Shown: positions 29,229 to 38,887, numbered from the stretch's first letter. The stretch: DNA of 64,000 nt from an uncultured Oleiphilaceae bacterium (GCA_913060665.1 CAJXUY010000002.1:310001-374000); one strand, 5' to 3'. Notes: generated from the sequence alone by a model not told the origin. Made by a program: numbers and translations.

Positions 29229-29244
29229 TGGTATGTAATTTGCT
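29229..29244 (+). promoter_or_regulatory. Sigma-54 promoter of the 119-residue gene and GST
   Basis: TGGTATGTAATTTGCT has the -24 GG and -12 GC at 10-base spacing, with a good TTTGC. It is 71 bases before the ATG at 29315 and downstream of two NifA sites. Confidence 0.7.
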
Positions 29245-29314
29245 ATTTTAAATAAACGCCAGTTGTGGAATAAGAACTCTAAACTAACTGCGCTAATAGC
29301 TATGGAAACTTGCG

Positions 29315-29674
29315 ATGCTACGAGAAAAGAAAAAAAACGAATTAAGCACTGGGCAAAAAAAATTATCGCTCTGCTCATCAGAAATTGACTGCACGATTGC
29401 TGTTATGCTCAAAATTATCGATGGAAAGTGCAAAATGCCACCTTCGGAGAAAACCGTTATGGAAATGCTATACGACCAGTTTATTGATACCTCAGGGCTA
29501 CACCTAGACCACAGCTACCGTCAATTGATTACCGAAGCTAGAAGCAAAAACACGCCAGAGACTCGAAATAAGATTTATGAACTAAGAGTACTGGCTGAAA
29601 CCATGATCTCTCGTCCGGTTATGAAACAGTTCAAGGCACGATTAAGAGAGGAAGGCTTTCTGTCTCCCAAATAA
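29315..29674 (+). CDS. Unknown 119-residue protein under an apparent NifA promoter
   Basis: I do not recognise this family. The first 30 residues are basic and hydrophilic (MLREKKKNEL); the rest is predicted largely helical, with a basic C-terminus (MKQFKARLREEGFLSPK). No signal peptide, membrane segment or cysteine cluster is seen. A later start at residue 42 (MPPSEKTVMEM) is possible, but the upstream ATG is preceded by GGA. A sigma-54 promoter with two NifA sites lies just upstream and a GST gene follows 54 bases later, which argues that it is a real nif-co-regulated gene. Confidence 0.65.
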   Translation: MLREKKKNELSTGQKKLSLCSSEIDCTIAVMLKIIDGKCKMPPSEKTVMEMLYDQFIDTSGLHLDHSYRQLITEARSKNTPETRNKIYELRVLAETMISRPVMKQFKARLREEGFLSPK

Positions 29675-29728
29675 ACTGATCTGATCAGTGCATCTTTCCT
29701 CTCCAACTTTTTCCTAGGCTTACTAACT

Positions 29729-30352
29729 ATGATAACATTTTATATGACACCTGGCTCTTGCTCCACGGGAATACACGTTTTACTGGAAGAGCTGCAATTA
29801 GTTTTTGCTGCTCACGTGATGAATTTGCCTGCGGGAGATCAGTTTAAGCCCGAGTTTCTGGCAATCAATCCGAAAGGCACCATTCCTGTCTTAACACTCG
29901 ACAACGGCAAGAGTCTAACCTCATTTCAATCCATCGCTTGGTGGCTAGCGCAGACTTATCCAAATCAATCACTATTGACAAAGAATGTGGATACCCAGGC
30001 TCAGGTTATGGACATGATGAACTTCATCGTTGGCACTATTCATGGACAAGGCTTTACTCGTATATTTACAGCTGAACGTTATGCCCTCCGCGAAGAGGAT
30101 CACCCTGCAATACAACAACAGGGTCATCAGTTGGTCAGCGAGTACTTCAACCTCGTAGACCTACACCTTCAACACCATCAGCCTTATCTATTCGACACTT
30201 TCACTATCGCAGACGCGGCTTTATTTTATGTCGAATTTTGGGCAGATCGACTCCATATGCCGCTCCCTGACACGTGTACCAAGCACTTACAGTTAATGCG
30301 ATCTCGCCCAATAGTCAAACAGGTTCTCATGGAAGAAGGATATTATAAGTAG
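29729..30352 (+). CDS. Glutathione S-transferase family protein
   Basis: A 207-residue GST. The N-terminal thioredoxin-like domain (ITFYMTPGSCSTGIHVLLEEL) has SCSTGIH, as in beta-class enzymes, and NPKGTIPVLTLDNGKSLTSFQSIAWWLA supplies the cis-Pro and the glutathione-gamma-Glu contacts. The C-terminal helical domain has FTIADAALFYVEFW, the usual N-capping motif. It is co-oriented with the NifA-controlled 119-residue gene. A role in redox protection or in glutathione-dependent cluster handling during nitrogen fixation is inference. Confidence 0.85.
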   Translation: MITFYMTPGSCSTGIHVLLEELQLVFAAHVMNLPAGDQFKPEFLAINPKGTIPVLTLDNGKSLTSFQSIAWWLAQTYPNQSLLTKNVDTQAQVMDMMNFIVGTIHGQGFTRIFTAERYALREEDHPAIQQQGHQLVSEYFNLVDLHLQHHQPYLFDTFTIADAALFYVEFWADRLHMPLPDTCTKHLQLMRSRPIVKQVLMEEGYYK

Positions 30353-30399
30353 TCTTTATCCCTATTCGGAGGGATTTACAACCGTGATAAAGCAGAGCT

Positions 30400-30425
30400 C
30401 TTTTAAGACCTTGGGTTCTTAAAAG
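30400..30425. terminator. Hairpin between GST and clpX
   Basis: A perfect 9-bp stem, CTTTTAAGA / TCTTAAAAG, with an 8-base loop lies between the convergent GST and clpX genes. The stem is AT-rich and no long U run follows, so termination strength is uncertain. Confidence 0.45.
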
Positions 30426-30527
30426 AATGAATTCACACCGCCCCGTCTTTTATTGAATACGACGAGGGCGTGTCAACCATTTATTTCTGAATGGGAACTG
30501 ACTAAATGTTTACATAATTGGCCATCC

Positions 30528-31862
30528 CTACTCATTCACTGCGCGAGAAACACCCTCACAATATGGCAAGTCCGCTTCATCCATACCAACACCCAGAATT
30601 TCGGAGACGATAATTTCAGCGGCATCGTTTACGGTTTGTTCATCCACGATGCAAGTACCAATGCCTTCTTTTGAGGGCAACTCAAACATCGTTTTGCGTA
30701 GAACGCTTTCCATAATGCCGCGTAAGCCTCTGGCTCCGGTTCCTCGGTCCATTGCTTTTTGAGCGATATTATTGAGCGCCGCCTCGGAAAACTCTAACGA
30801 AACACCTTGATATTGAAACAACTGCTTATACTGTCGAACCAATGCATTTCTAGGTTCCTGAAGTATCCTCAGAAGCGCCTCGATGTCCAATTCTTCCAAA
30901 AACGTAATGATCGGAAAGCGCCCGATAAATTCGGGTATAATTCCGAATTGCTGAAAGTCTTCCGGCTGTAATGCAGGTAAGATTTCATTAACATGCTTCT
31001 TCACAGCGCCTTGAACATCTGCAGTATGGAATCCAATGCCTCGATTCGAAGGCTGAAGACGCTCACTAATGATTTTATCGAGCCCTGGAAAGGCCCCTCC
31101 GACAATAAAGAGAATATTTGTTGTGTCAATCATGACATCTTCTCCGCCACCTCGACGCTTATCCCCTTTGGTGAGTTTTACCTGAGAGCCTTCTACCATT
31201 TTTAGCAGTGCTTGCTGAACTCCTTCACCTGAGACATCACGTACGGCGGCAGAACCCGCTCCCGCACGTGCAAGTTTATCGATCTCATCAATATACACTA
31301 TCCCCCACTGGGCTCGCTGAACATCACCATCTGCAACTTCAAACAAACGCTGCAATACACTATCAACGTCATCGCCCACATAACCTGCTTGGGTCAAGGT
31401 GGTTGCATCTGCGATCACAATCGGCACACCAATCACGTGCGCCAAACTTTTAACTAATAAAGTCTTGCCTGTACCAGAAGGCCCTGCCATAAGCACATTA
31501 GACTTTTCCAGCTCGGTGGTCCCGCCGGGCTGCATGACCTCTTCAATGTCGCCTTGATTAAGCAATCGCAAATAGTGATTATAGACGGCAACTGATAACG
31601 TTTCTTTCGCCTCTTGTTGTCCGATAACATAGCCATCAAGATGCTCCATAATTTCCTTAGGAGTGCGTAGGCTGTTGATCATCGAAGTGCATTGCTTTTT
31701 TACACTCCAATTAGAAACGACCTGATGTGCCAACTGAACACAGCTCTCACAAATCATACCGTCGTTGCCTGCAATCAGGGGGGTTTCAGCTGTTTTTTCT
31801 GCACCGCAAAAAGAACATGCGGGCGGTGATTTTTTCTGCTGTTCAGGAGTCGTGTCAGCCAT
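30528..31862 (-). CDS. clpX: ClpX, nif-linked ATP-dependent unfoldase
   Basis: A 444-residue AAA+ unfoldase. The N-terminal zinc finger has Cys16, Cys19, Cys38 and Cys41; Walker A is GPSGTGKT (127-134) and Walker B is IVYIDEID. The pore loop, sensor (GGAFPGLDKII) and ClpP-binding IGF-type loop region are in the usual places, although the IGF tripeptide reads GIGFHTA. It is the last gene of the nifV-cysE-nifW-nifZ-nifM unit, as the second clpX is in A. vinelandii. A general housekeeping clpX likely exists elsewhere. A ClpP gene lies at 52051. Confidence 0.93.
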   Translation of the reverse strand: MADTTPEQQKKSPPACSFCGAEKTAETPLIAGNDGMICESCVQLAHQVVSNWSVKKQCTSMINSLRTPKEIMEHLDGYVIGQQEAKETLSVAVYNHYLRLLNQGDIEEVMQPGGTTELEKSNVLMAGPSGTGKTLLVKSLAHVIGVPIVIADATTLTQAGYVGDDVDSVLQRLFEVADGDVQRAQWGIVYIDEIDKLARAGAGSAAVRDVSGEGVQQALLKMVEGSQVKLTKGDKRRGGGEDVMIDTTNILFIVGGAFPGLDKIISERLQPSNRGIGFHTADVQGAVKKHVNEILPALQPEDFQQFGIIPEFIGRFPIITFLEELDIEALLRILQEPRNALVRQYKQLFQYQGVSLEFSEAALNNIAQKAMDRGTGARGLRGIMESVLRKTMFELPSKEGIGTCIVDEQTVNDAAEIIVSEILGVGMDEADLPYCEGVSRAVNE

Positions 31863-31891
31863 GGGTACAAACCTCTATGAAGTATTGTTCA

Positions 31892-32746
31892 CTAGTTAGT
31901 TATCAAGGAGCTCAACCATTTTTTCTGATGTTTTTTGCGCTTCCTTTCATTGAGTTTTTCTAGAATCGAAGGTAAAGCTTGCCCTACCGGAACCAGGCCT
32001 TTCGGATGAATTTTTTCGCAGTATAAAATATGAAACCCCATCGGCGATTCAACCACAGTTGAGATTTCACCGGCCTTCATGTTGAACAACACTTTATCAA
32101 GCGATGGAAACAACACTTCCCTCTTTACCCGCCCCAGTGTTCCGCCACTCATGGCAGTAGGACATTCCGAGTTTTTTAGCGCCTGCTCCGCAAACCGAGA
32201 GGGTTTCTTTTTTAACCGCTCAGCAATGGTTTTAGCCCTTTTCAATGCTTCTACTCGATGGTTTTCAGGGTAGTCGTCATTCACCGTTATCAAAATATGA
32301 GAAGCCTCTCGTGTTTCAGGCTGATCAAATTTTGCGAGGTGCAAATAATAGTAAATACGCGCATCAATTTCGCTTATCTGTCTGACCTGAGTCGCGACTC
32401 TATCCATCACTGCTTCAACCGCAAGCTCACGATCAACCGAATAACGGAGCGTTTCCTGATCCAGATGATTTGCCTCAAGCTCAGTGTTGAATTCTTCTTC
32501 ATTTGGATATCGTGCGACGATGTCCGAGATAGCCTTTTGCACCGCACCCGGTGATATGACAACGCCACACGCTTCAGAACTTGATAAAATCAAACTTTGA
32601 AGTTCATATTGTCTAAGTGCTATTTTTTCAGCTTCTCGGCGTTCCACTTCACCTAGCTTGTTTAGCGGTGTGCCGTATTTTTCAATAGCTACCTGCAGAA
32701 CGGTATAGACACACTCTTTTACTTCAGAAATCAGCGATTTCATCAT
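31892..32746 (-). CDS. nifM: NifM, peptidyl-prolyl isomerase for NifH maturation
   Basis: A 284-residue protein with an N-terminal SurA-like helical region and a C-terminal parvulin domain (about 140-265). Visible are ASHILITVNDDYPENHR, FAEQALKNSECPTAMSGGTLGRVKRE and VVESPMGFHILYCEKIHPKG. NifM helps the Fe protein reach its active dimer. There is no signal peptide, in contrast to periplasmic parvulins. It lies 13 bases after nifZ and 29 bases before clpX. Confidence 0.95.
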   Translation of the reverse strand: MMKSLISEVKECVYTVLQVAIEKYGTPLNKLGEVERREAEKIALRQYELQSLILSSSEACGVVISPGAVQKAISDIVARYPNEEEFNTELEANHLDQETLRYSVDRELAVEAVMDRVATQVRQISEIDARIYYYLHLAKFDQPETREASHILITVNDDYPENHRVEALKRAKTIAERLKKKPSRFAEQALKNSECPTAMSGGTLGRVKREVLFPSLDKVLFNMKAGEISTVVESPMGFHILYCEKIHPKGLVPVGQALPSILEKLNERKRKKHQKKWLSSLITN

Positions 32747-32759
32747 TCACCTATCCTTT

Positions 32760-33200
32760 TTACCCAACATAACTATCAAGTGACGCTTCCGGAATCTGGA
32801 ACACTCTGCCTTGAAACCGAACGTGGTAGGAAACGGGTACATCAATACCTTTGATGATTTTTTCAATTTCCCCAACGTCGCCGGGCTCAATTACCACTTG
32901 TCCACCCACAGAGAGTGATAAATTGGCCATGACTTTTTCCCTAAATTCATATTTATTCGGAATCCAAGGATCAGTCGCTCTGATTAACTCCTCTTCACGG
33001 CAACCCACCGTCTTCGCGGCATTCAGAAAATGAACCCGATAGATAATCTGATCCTGCAAATACGTCCCTACATCGTAGACAGCACCGACCTCTCCTCTTC
33101 GCACCAGTAGCTTGCCAACCTCTTCACCAGGATAAGTTCCATCGTTTCGAACGTTGCGAATTAGCCGGACTTCGGTTCCATATTGATATTCGGGCTTCAC
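32760..33200 (-). CDS. nifZ: NifZ, P-cluster maturation protein
   Basis: A 146-residue NifZ. The family core is YGTEVRLIRNVRNDGTYPGEEVGKLLVRRGEVGAVYDVG in the first 45 residues, with IYRVHFLNAAKTVGCREEELI after it. A partial second copy of the same fold follows (VGGQVVIEPGDVGEIEKIIKG). NifZ helps assemble the second P-cluster in NifDK. It is two bases from nifW. A shorter NifZ-like gene is at 39443-39751. Confidence 0.94.
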   Translation of the reverse strand: MKPEYQYGTEVRLIRNVRNDGTYPGEEVGKLLVRRGEVGAVYDVGTYLQDQIIYRVHFLNAAKTVGCREEELIRATDPWIPNKYEFREKVMANLSLSVGGQVVIEPGDVGEIEKIIKGIDVPVSYHVRFQGRVFQIPEASLDSYVG

Positions 33201-33202
33201 GA

Positions 33203-33535
33203 TTACGATTCCAATAATTGGTCGACAGAAACAAAGGTGGTCTGAGGCTCATGCATACGAAAAACCTTAAAGACCTTTTCCGTGATAGCATCAGATTTTA
33301 CAAAATCTTGATATGCTCGGGTCAGTAGCTGGGTATAAACCGCTCTAAGTGCTGGCTCGTTGTCATCCGAGGGCATGGCCCCGTCAGTACTTTGCAGATA
33401 GTCATGAAACCTTTGCATAATATGCAAACGATTTACAAACACCACTTTGGGCTCGTATTCAATTTCAAAAAAATCAAGAAAGTCTTCGGCTGAACTTAAC
33501 TCTTCTATTTCTTCTGTCAATGTTAATTCGCTCAT
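33203..33535 (-). CDS. nifW: NifW, nitrogenase-stabilising protein
   Basis: A 110-residue NifW: LTEEIEELSSAEDFLDFFEIEYEPKVVFVNRLHIMQRFHDYL is the family hallmark, and it ends with KVFRMHEPQTTFVSVDQL. ATG 33535 is preceded by AGGTGA; the 22-codon upstream extension lacks a ribosome site. NifW binds the MoFe protein and is linked to oxygen protection and late assembly. It is two bases from nifZ. Confidence 0.95.
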   Translation of the reverse strand: MSELTLTEEIEELSSAEDFLDFFEIEYEPKVVFVNRLHIMQRFHDYLQSTDGAMPSDDNEPALRAVYTQLLTRAYQDFVKSDAITEKVFKVFRMHEPQTTFVSVDQLLES

Positions 33536-33640
33536 TTCATCACCTATTTTCTGGTTACAAATACGGTTTATTATTACTGGCACGGGTTTGTTTAATGCCA
33601 ATGGGTTTGTTTAAGTGGTACTTCCTGTAATTAGGCGCCA

Positions 33641-34180
33641 CTAGTTGGTAGCGACCATTTGTAACTGTCCGAAGTTCGCATCGACACGCCGCTGGAAGCT
33701 CTCCACTGTTTGCAGCAAAATGCGCGCTCCCAGACGGTCTTCGGTATCCAGCTCAATCACTTTTCGCAACCGTTTCATTCCCAGTTCAATATTACCGGTT
33801 CTCAGGTTCAAGTAACCCGCCCCCTTTAAACACAGTAAATAGAAACGCACAAGGGTCATGGATTTCATGACACCATAACCCAGCATATCTATGCTGACTT
33901 TTTCCCAGGAGGCTGAAAAATCAAGTTTCATCGCAACTAAAGACATCGCCGAGTCAGCGACTAATAACGCTTCTTCATATTGATGTTGGTAATAGTAAAA
34001 ACGGTAAAGCGCCACTAAAACGGTGAGGCTGTCAGGAGCCCGTAAATAGGCTTTTAGTAAGGGTAATTCCGAAGCCCCTTTTGCGTAATCATTTGAAGCC
34101 ACATCCAACAATGATTTGACATCACCAGCAAGGTGCTCATCAAAGTACATTTTATCGCCACTAAAATCATGAAGGTCCAT
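33641..34180 (-). CDS. TPR-like nif-associated protein, intact copy
   Basis: A 179-residue, mostly helical protein without signal peptide. The C-terminal half has a TPR-like pair (FYLLCLKGAGYLNLRTGNIELGMKRLRKVIELDTEDRLG). I do not know a named family member, but the gene is part of the nifV-cysE-nifW run, 108 bases upstream of nifW. It is homologous over its whole length to the interrupted gene at 41514-42053, which has exactly the same length of 540 bases. Two copies in two nif operons suggest a scaffold or assembly role, by analogy to other TPR proteins only. Confidence 0.75.
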   Translation of the reverse strand: MDLHDFSGDKMYFDEHLAGDVKSLLDVASNDYAKGASELPLLKAYLRAPDSLTVLVALYRFYYYQHQYEEALLVADSAMSLVAMKLDFSASWEKVSIDMLGYGVMKSMTLVRFYLLCLKGAGYLNLRTGNIELGMKRLRKVIELDTEDRLGARILLQTVESFQRRVDANFGQLQMVATN

Positions 34181-34288
34181 GATGCCATCTCCTCAATTAT
34201 TCACACTAATTCAACCATTCAGTCTAATTAAACGACTCGCTCATTCTCGACTGAAACAAACACGCTCGACGCTTTATCGGTGCCAATT

Positions 34289-35116
34289 TTACCGATGGAC
34301 GTGGGCGCCACCGCTGCAATCCTTCTCACAAATTTGAGTATCGACTTCACAGAATTGAAATAATGTTTCCTGATATTCCCGGTCAACCGTCCCCATAACC
34401 TGCAGGTTTTTTTCAAGCATATCAATTCGATTCAACAAGCAAGCGATCGCTTTCCCGACGGGATCAGGAATAAGGTGATGATCAAGATCAATTCCATGTT
34501 GATTGGTTTTACGATCAGGTTTACTCAAGACGATTTTGCCAGGAATTCCTACAACGGTACTTTTATCAGGCACATTTTCAACGACCACGGAGTTTGCACC
34601 AACGCGGACATGCGAACCGATGGTAATAGCACCCAATATTTTGGCGCCCGCTCCGACCAAAACGCCATCTCCAAGTTCTGGATGCCGACGCCCTTTATTC
34701 CAACTCGTTCCTCCTAATGTCACTCCGTGGTAGAGCGTCACATCATTCCCTACAATAGCGGTTTCACCTATAACAACACCGGCGCCATGATCAATGAAAA
34801 ACCGACGACCAATTTTTGCTCCAGGGTGAATATCTACATTAGTAAATAGCCGAGCAATAAATGATAAGAAGCGAGGTAAAGTGCGCCACCCGCTCAGCCA
34901 CAATTTGTGACTAATTCGATGCCACATAATTGCCTGAATACCTGGATAGGTAAAAAGCAACTCCCAAATATTTCGTGCGGCTGGATCTCTTTGAAACACG
35001 CACTGTATGTCTTCCTTCCACTTCGGAATAATTTTCTCACTATCCATACGTCGCACCATTGCTTCTGCATTCTCGTAACCCATTTTGGCATACCTAACTT
35101 TCAGAGCAGCTGACAT
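34289..35116 (-). CDS. cysE: CysE, serine O-acetyltransferase (nif copy)
   Basis: A 275-residue left-handed beta-helix acetyltransferase. The N-terminal helical domain is followed by hexapeptide repeats ([33 protein letters not shown]) and the catalytic YHGVTLGGT loop. It makes O-acetylserine, the cysteine precursor, so NifS has enough substrate. It lies 27 bases after nifV, as cysE1 does in A. vinelandii. The C-terminus extends past the family core with a Cys-rich end ([12 protein letters not shown]), which is unusual. Confidence 0.94.
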   Translation of the reverse strand: MSAALKVRYAKMGYENAEAMVRRMDSEKIIPKWKEDIQCVFQRDPAARNIWELLFTYPGIQAIMWHRISHKLWLSGWRTLPRFLSFIARLFTNVDIHPGAKIGRRFFIDHGAGVVIGETAIVGNDVTLYHGVTLGGTSWNKGRRHPELGDGVLVGAGAKILGAITIGSHVRVGANSVVVENVPDKSTVVGIPGKIVLSKPDRKTNQHGIDLDHHLIPDPVGKAIACLLNRIDMLEKNLQVMGTVDREYQETLFQFCEVDTQICEKDCSGGAHVHR

Positions 35117-35143
35117 TTCGTCACTCCCGATGATAATAAAATT

Positions 35144-36295
35144 CTATAGTTGATTTGCGAACAGCACCGGCTTATCACTGAGCCCCCCATATAAATCCAG
35201 CAATACCCTGTCACTTGGACTCACCTTGTACTCAGTAGAATAACGACGCACTTGCTGAAGTAGTTGTTTTGATATCATTGGAGTAAGCTCAATTCCGAGT
35301 TCACCATAAGCTTTTTCCAACATACTTGAGCCTGAATGCTTACCCAAAACAAAAAGATGTTCACGCCCTAGTTCTTCCGGGTTGAGTGATTGATAATTGC
35401 GCTTGTCTTTTATCAGGCCATCAACATGAATGCCTGATTCATGCATAAATACACCTTTGCCAACAATGCTTTTTTGCCAGGATACGGGGCGCCCTGACGC
35501 CTGGCTGACATACTGGGAAATGATCGGAAGCGAAGCAATATCTACTCCAGTATCAATGTCATTGAGATGCTTGAGACTTAACACAAGCTCTTCCAATGGC
35601 GCGTTCCCCGCTCGCTCGCCAAGTCCATTCACTGTCGTATTAATATGGCTAGCCCCTGCAGAAACTGCTGCGAGTGTATTGGCAGTCGCCAATCCATAGT
35701 CATCGTGAGCGTGCATTTCAATGTTCAAATCTGTGTGTTTTTTTAAACCCGATATTTTTTCAAACGTTTTAAATGGTTCGAGAATACCCAGTGTGTCTGC
35801 AAATCGTATTCGTTCTGCCCCGGCTTCTTGAGCCACTTCTGCCACTCGATATAAAAAGTCCTGCTCGGCTCGAGAGGCATCTTCGCAGCCTACACAAACG
35901 AGAAACCCGTCTTCAACTGCTGTTGTAACCATTTTTGAAACATGCTGAAGTATTTGTTGACGTGTTCGGCCCAATTTAAAGGCAATCTGTTGATCTGACA
36001 CAGGGATCGATAAATCTACCATTTGCACATTCGTGTATTTAGCGGCGAGCAAATCAGACTCAGTCATTCTGCACCAGGCAAGCAAACGAGAGTTGAGACC
36101 GAGATTCGCTATTGCCCTCATAACTTCTTGCTCTTCAGCTCCCATTGCAGGAATTCCAATCTCTAACTCTGGTACACCCATATCAACTAGCATCTTTGCA
36201 ATAGAGATTTTTTCTTCCGCTGTAAATGCAACACCAGCGCTCTGCTCACCATCTCGAAGGGTGGTATCATCAATGATTACTTGTCGTGTCATCAC
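35144..36295 (-). CDS. nifV: NifV, homocitrate synthase
   Basis: A 383-residue enzyme of the LeuA/IPMS family: DTTLRDGEQSAG at the start, MHAHDDYGLATANTLAAVSAGASHINTTVNGLGERAGNAPLEEL with the metal-binding His-x-His, and GKHSG near the end. The short length without the LeuA regulatory domain fits NifV, which condenses acetyl-CoA and 2-oxoglutarate to homocitrate, the organic ligand of FeMo-co. It starts its own transcription unit; a sigma-54 promoter and NifA site are upstream, and a terminator separates it from nifS. Confidence 0.95.
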   Translation of the reverse strand: MMTRQVIIDDTTLRDGEQSAGVAFTAEEKISIAKMLVDMGVPELEIGIPAMGAEEQEVMRAIANLGLNSRLLAWCRMTESDLLAAKYTNVQMVDLSIPVSDQQIAFKLGRTRQQILQHVSKMVTTAVEDGFLVCVGCEDASRAEQDFLYRVAEVAQEAGAERIRFADTLGILEPFKTFEKISGLKKHTDLNIEMHAHDDYGLATANTLAAVSAGASHINTTVNGLGERAGNAPLEELVLSLKHLNDIDTGVDIASLPIISQYVSQASGRPVSWQKSIVGKGVFMHESGIHVDGLIKDKRNYQSLNPEELGREHLFVLGKHSGSSMLEKAYGELGIELTPMISKQLLQQVRRYSTEYKVSPSDRVLLDLYGGLSDKPVLFANQL

Positions 36296-36349
36296 TTGTT
36301 ACCCCTAATCTAATTAAATTACCTTCAATTCGTTTGTTAATTTGATAAA

Positions 36350-36365
36350 TGCAATAGCTATTCCA
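36350..36365 (-). promoter_or_regulatory. Sigma-54 promoter of nifV
   Basis: The minus strand reads TGGAATAGCTATTGCA, with -24 GG and -12 GC at 10-base spacing. It is 55 bases before the nifV start. The 398-base nifS-nifV gap holds this element, one NifA site and the nifS terminator; I see no gene in it. Confidence 0.75.
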
Positions 36366-36448
36366 ATCCTTTTTTATCATATATTTCAATTACTTAAATC
36401 CACCAACACGAAATGTAATATGACAATCCCTCACAAACTTGAATCATT

Positions 36449-36464
36449 TGTTGCAAAACCGACA
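36449..36464. promoter_or_regulatory. NifA upstream activator site for nifV
   Basis: TGT-TGCAAAACCG-ACA is an exact TGT-N10-ACA match, 84 bases upstream of the nifV -24 element. Confidence 0.75.
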
Positions 36465-36621
36465 CTGATGATTAATTTCCTCCACCTAAGCCCGAACAGG
36501 CACGCATATTCATGATAAAAGGGTAGAGGGATGGAACAGCCGGCAGGGTATATTGCAGTAGAGAAATATGCGGTAGAGGTTGATTCTGGGAGAGGGTAAA
36601 TAGAGTTCAATATCGACACTA

Positions 36622-36652
36622 AAAACAAAAAAAGTGCGCCGAAAGGCACACT
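36622..36652 (-). terminator. Intrinsic terminator after nifS
   Basis: On the minus strand a hairpin AGTG-x-GCC / GGC-x-CACT with a 4-base loop is followed by a run of seven T, then GTTTTT. It is 42 bases past the nifS stop. It is the best intrinsic terminator that I see in the window and separates iscA-nifU-nifS from nifV. Confidence 0.8.
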
Positions 36653-36693
36653 AAACACTTACATGAAATTTAGGAGTAAATCTGAAAATTCGA

Positions 36694-37902
36694 TTAAGTA
36701 TAAACCGGAGCAAAAGACTGCTCTGGATTTTCTGCCGGACCATCTTCTTTCCAATATGGCGAAAGCTTACGAAGTTTAGCTACGATAGGTGGTATTTCAG
36801 CAACAACACGCTCGACTTCTTCCATAGTATTATAACGAGACAATGAAAACCTTACTGTGCCATGCGCCGCCGTGTAAGGAATGCTCATAGCCATCATCAC
36901 ATGAGAGGGCTCAAGGGAACCGGAAGTACAAGCGGAGCCGCTCGACGCCGCGATACCCACTTTATTCATCAACAAGAGTATCGCCTCACCTTCAATGTAT
37001 TCAAAAGCGATACTAGCCGTATTGGGAAGTCTATTTTCCGGATCGCCTGTTACAAAACTATAGGGTACCGCCGAAAGAATGCCTTCTTGCAAACGATCTC
37101 GCATGGCCTTCACCTGTACATTTTCGAATTCCATATGCGTCATCGCCAGCTCACAAGCTTTACCCAAGCCAATAATACTAGTCACGTTTTCGGTGCCAGC
37201 ACGACGACCTCGCTCCTGATGCCCTCCCCTTAAAAGCGGGCGAAAGCGAGTACCTCGCTTTAGGTACAAAACGCCCACACCCTTTGGCGCGTGCAATTTG
37301 TGCCCCGACAAAGAAAGCATGTGAATATTGCTATTTTCTAGGTCAATAGGCAATTTCCCCACAGCCTGCACTGCATCCGTGTGAAACATCACGCCATGCT
37401 CATTTGCCATATCGGCCATTTTCTCAACCGGAAATATCGTACCCGATTCGTTATTGGCCCACATGACACTCACCACAGCCACCTTATCTGACAATAGTGA
37501 ACGATATTCGTCTAAATCCAAACGACCTTTAGTATCAACCTTTAACTTGTGAACCGTATACCCTTCAGTTTCTAAAAACTCACACAAAGTCAACACTGCA
37601 GGATGTTCCACCACAGTGGTTATGATCTCTTTTCTATCGGGCTGCGCTTTGATTGCTGACAAGATCGCCGTCGAATCTGATTCCGAACCACAAGAGGTAA
37701 ACACGATTTCAGACTCAAATTCTGCACCTATCAAGCGTTGTACTTGTTTTCGTGCAGCCTTAAGAGCAAACCCCACCTTGTTCCCAAAACTATGCATTGA
37801 CGAAGGGTTGCCAAACTGTTCCGAAAAATAAGGCAACATTTCTTCTACAACAACAGAGTCCACCATAGTAGTCGCATTGTTGTCCATATATATGTCTTTC
37901 AT
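36694..37902 (-). CDS. nifS: NifS, cysteine desulfurase
   Basis: A 402-residue PLP enzyme. It has MDNNATT at the start, the PLP Lys202 in SGHKLHAPKGVG, and the catalytic Cys325 in SSGSACTSGSLEPSH, all at the same numbers as A. vinelandii NifS. It supplies persulfide sulfur to the NifU scaffold. It lies two bases after nifU. Confidence 0.97.
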   Translation of the reverse strand: MKDIYMDNNATTMVDSVVVEEMLPYFSEQFGNPSSMHSFGNKVGFALKAARKQVQRLIGAEFESEIVFTSCGSESDSTAILSAIKAQPDRKEIITTVVEHPAVLTLCEFLETEGYTVHKLKVDTKGRLDLDEYRSLLSDKVAVVSVMWANNESGTIFPVEKMADMANEHGVMFHTDAVQAVGKLPIDLENSNIHMLSLSGHKLHAPKGVGVLYLKRGTRFRPLLRGGHQERGRRAGTENVTSIIGLGKACELAMTHMEFENVQVKAMRDRLQEGILSAVPYSFVTGDPENRLPNTASIAFEYIEGEAILLLMNKVGIAASSGSACTSGSLEPSHVMMAMSIPYTAAHGTVRFSLSRYNTMEEVERVVAEIPPIVAKLRKLSPYWKEDGPAENPEQSFAPVYT

Positions 37903-37904
37903 GG

Positions 37905-38810
37905 CTAGGCTCCTGCAATCTCAACGGGCATTTCGGTATCTGGTAGCACTTTTACAAACTCACCCAGTTCTTCAATAAGCCGTTGTTGTATACCTCCCAA
38001 CGTCATTGCAGCCATCTGGCAGCCACTGCATGCTCCCGTCAAGTGAACATAAATCGCTTTGCCAGTCACTTCGACAAGTTCCACATCACCATTATCAGCC
38101 TGTAAAGCCGGGCGAACTTCGTCCAGAACTTTTTCTATCAGACGAATACGCTTTAGTGCACCTGTCGCCATACTCTCTTTTGGAGTCGCCGCTACGGCAG
38201 GAACAGCCCCACCAATACCTGCAGCAACAAAGGACTCACCCTTTTCAGCAAGTACTCGGGTTAACACGCCTTCGATAGCCTCATGACATGATGAACATCC
38301 GCCACCCGCTTTCGTAAAATTAGTAACTTCTTCAACCGTATGCAGGTTATTGGAGCGAACGGTTTCTTCTACCATCACTTCATCTATTGCGAAACACTTA
38401 CAGATTAACGCGCCTTCTTCATGGTCATCACTCCATTCCTCTCCTCTATAATCTGCAACAGCAGCCTGAAGTGCTTCTCTACCCATAACAGAACAGTGCA
38501 TTTTTTCCGGTGGTAGTCCATCTAGATAATCTGCAATATCCTGATTGCTTACTTCAAGCGCTTCATCTATGGTCTTGCCTTTAATTATTTCAGTCAATGC
38601 CGAGGACGATGCTATTGCCGAGCCGCATCCAAATGTTTGGAAACCTGCGTCTTCGATAATTTCTGATTCCGGGTTTACCTTTAGAGTCAACCTCAAGGCA
38701 TCACCACAGCTCAAAGACCCAACGTCCCCTGTCGCATTCGCATCATCGACAGCTCCAGCATTTTTCGGATCGAAAAAATGTTCCTGTACTTTTTCAGAAT
38801 AATTCCACAT
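37905..38810 (-). CDS. nifU: NifU, Fe-S cluster scaffold
   Basis: A 301-residue three-domain scaffold. The N-terminal IscU-like domain has Cys35, Cys62 and Cys106; the central permanent [2Fe-2S] domain has Cys137, Cys139, Cys172 and Cys175; the C-terminal Nfu domain has Cys260 and Cys263 (ACSGCQ). All these numbers match A. vinelandii NifU except that the inter-domain linker is Ala/Val-rich. It assembles [4Fe-4S] clusters for NifH, NifB and others. It follows the nif iscA gene by 77 bases. Confidence 0.97.
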   Translation of the reverse strand: MWNYSEKVQEHFFDPKNAGAVDDANATGDVGSLSCGDALRLTLKVNPESEIIEDAGFQTFGCGSAIASSSALTEIIKGKTIDEALEVSNQDIADYLDGLPPEKMHCSVMGREALQAAVADYRGEEWSDDHEEGALICKCFAIDEVMVEETVRSNNLHTVEEVTNFTKAGGGCSSCHEAIEGVLTRVLAEKGESFVAAGIGGAVPAVAATPKESMATGALKRIRLIEKVLDEVRPALQADNGDVELVEVTGKAIYVHLTGACSGCQMAAMTLGGIQQRLIEELGEFVKVLPDTEMPVEIAGA

Positions 38811-38887
38811 CGCGATTACCTCCTGAGGCTTTTGCGCTTAATACGATCAATTAAATAACATCACTTTCGTTTGCTTTGTTAAAGCAA

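Noticed and set aside
36431-36658. Open frame in the nifS-nifV gap
   Set aside because: It overlaps the nifS terminator, the nifV NifA site and part of the promoter region, and has no recognisable product or ribosome site.
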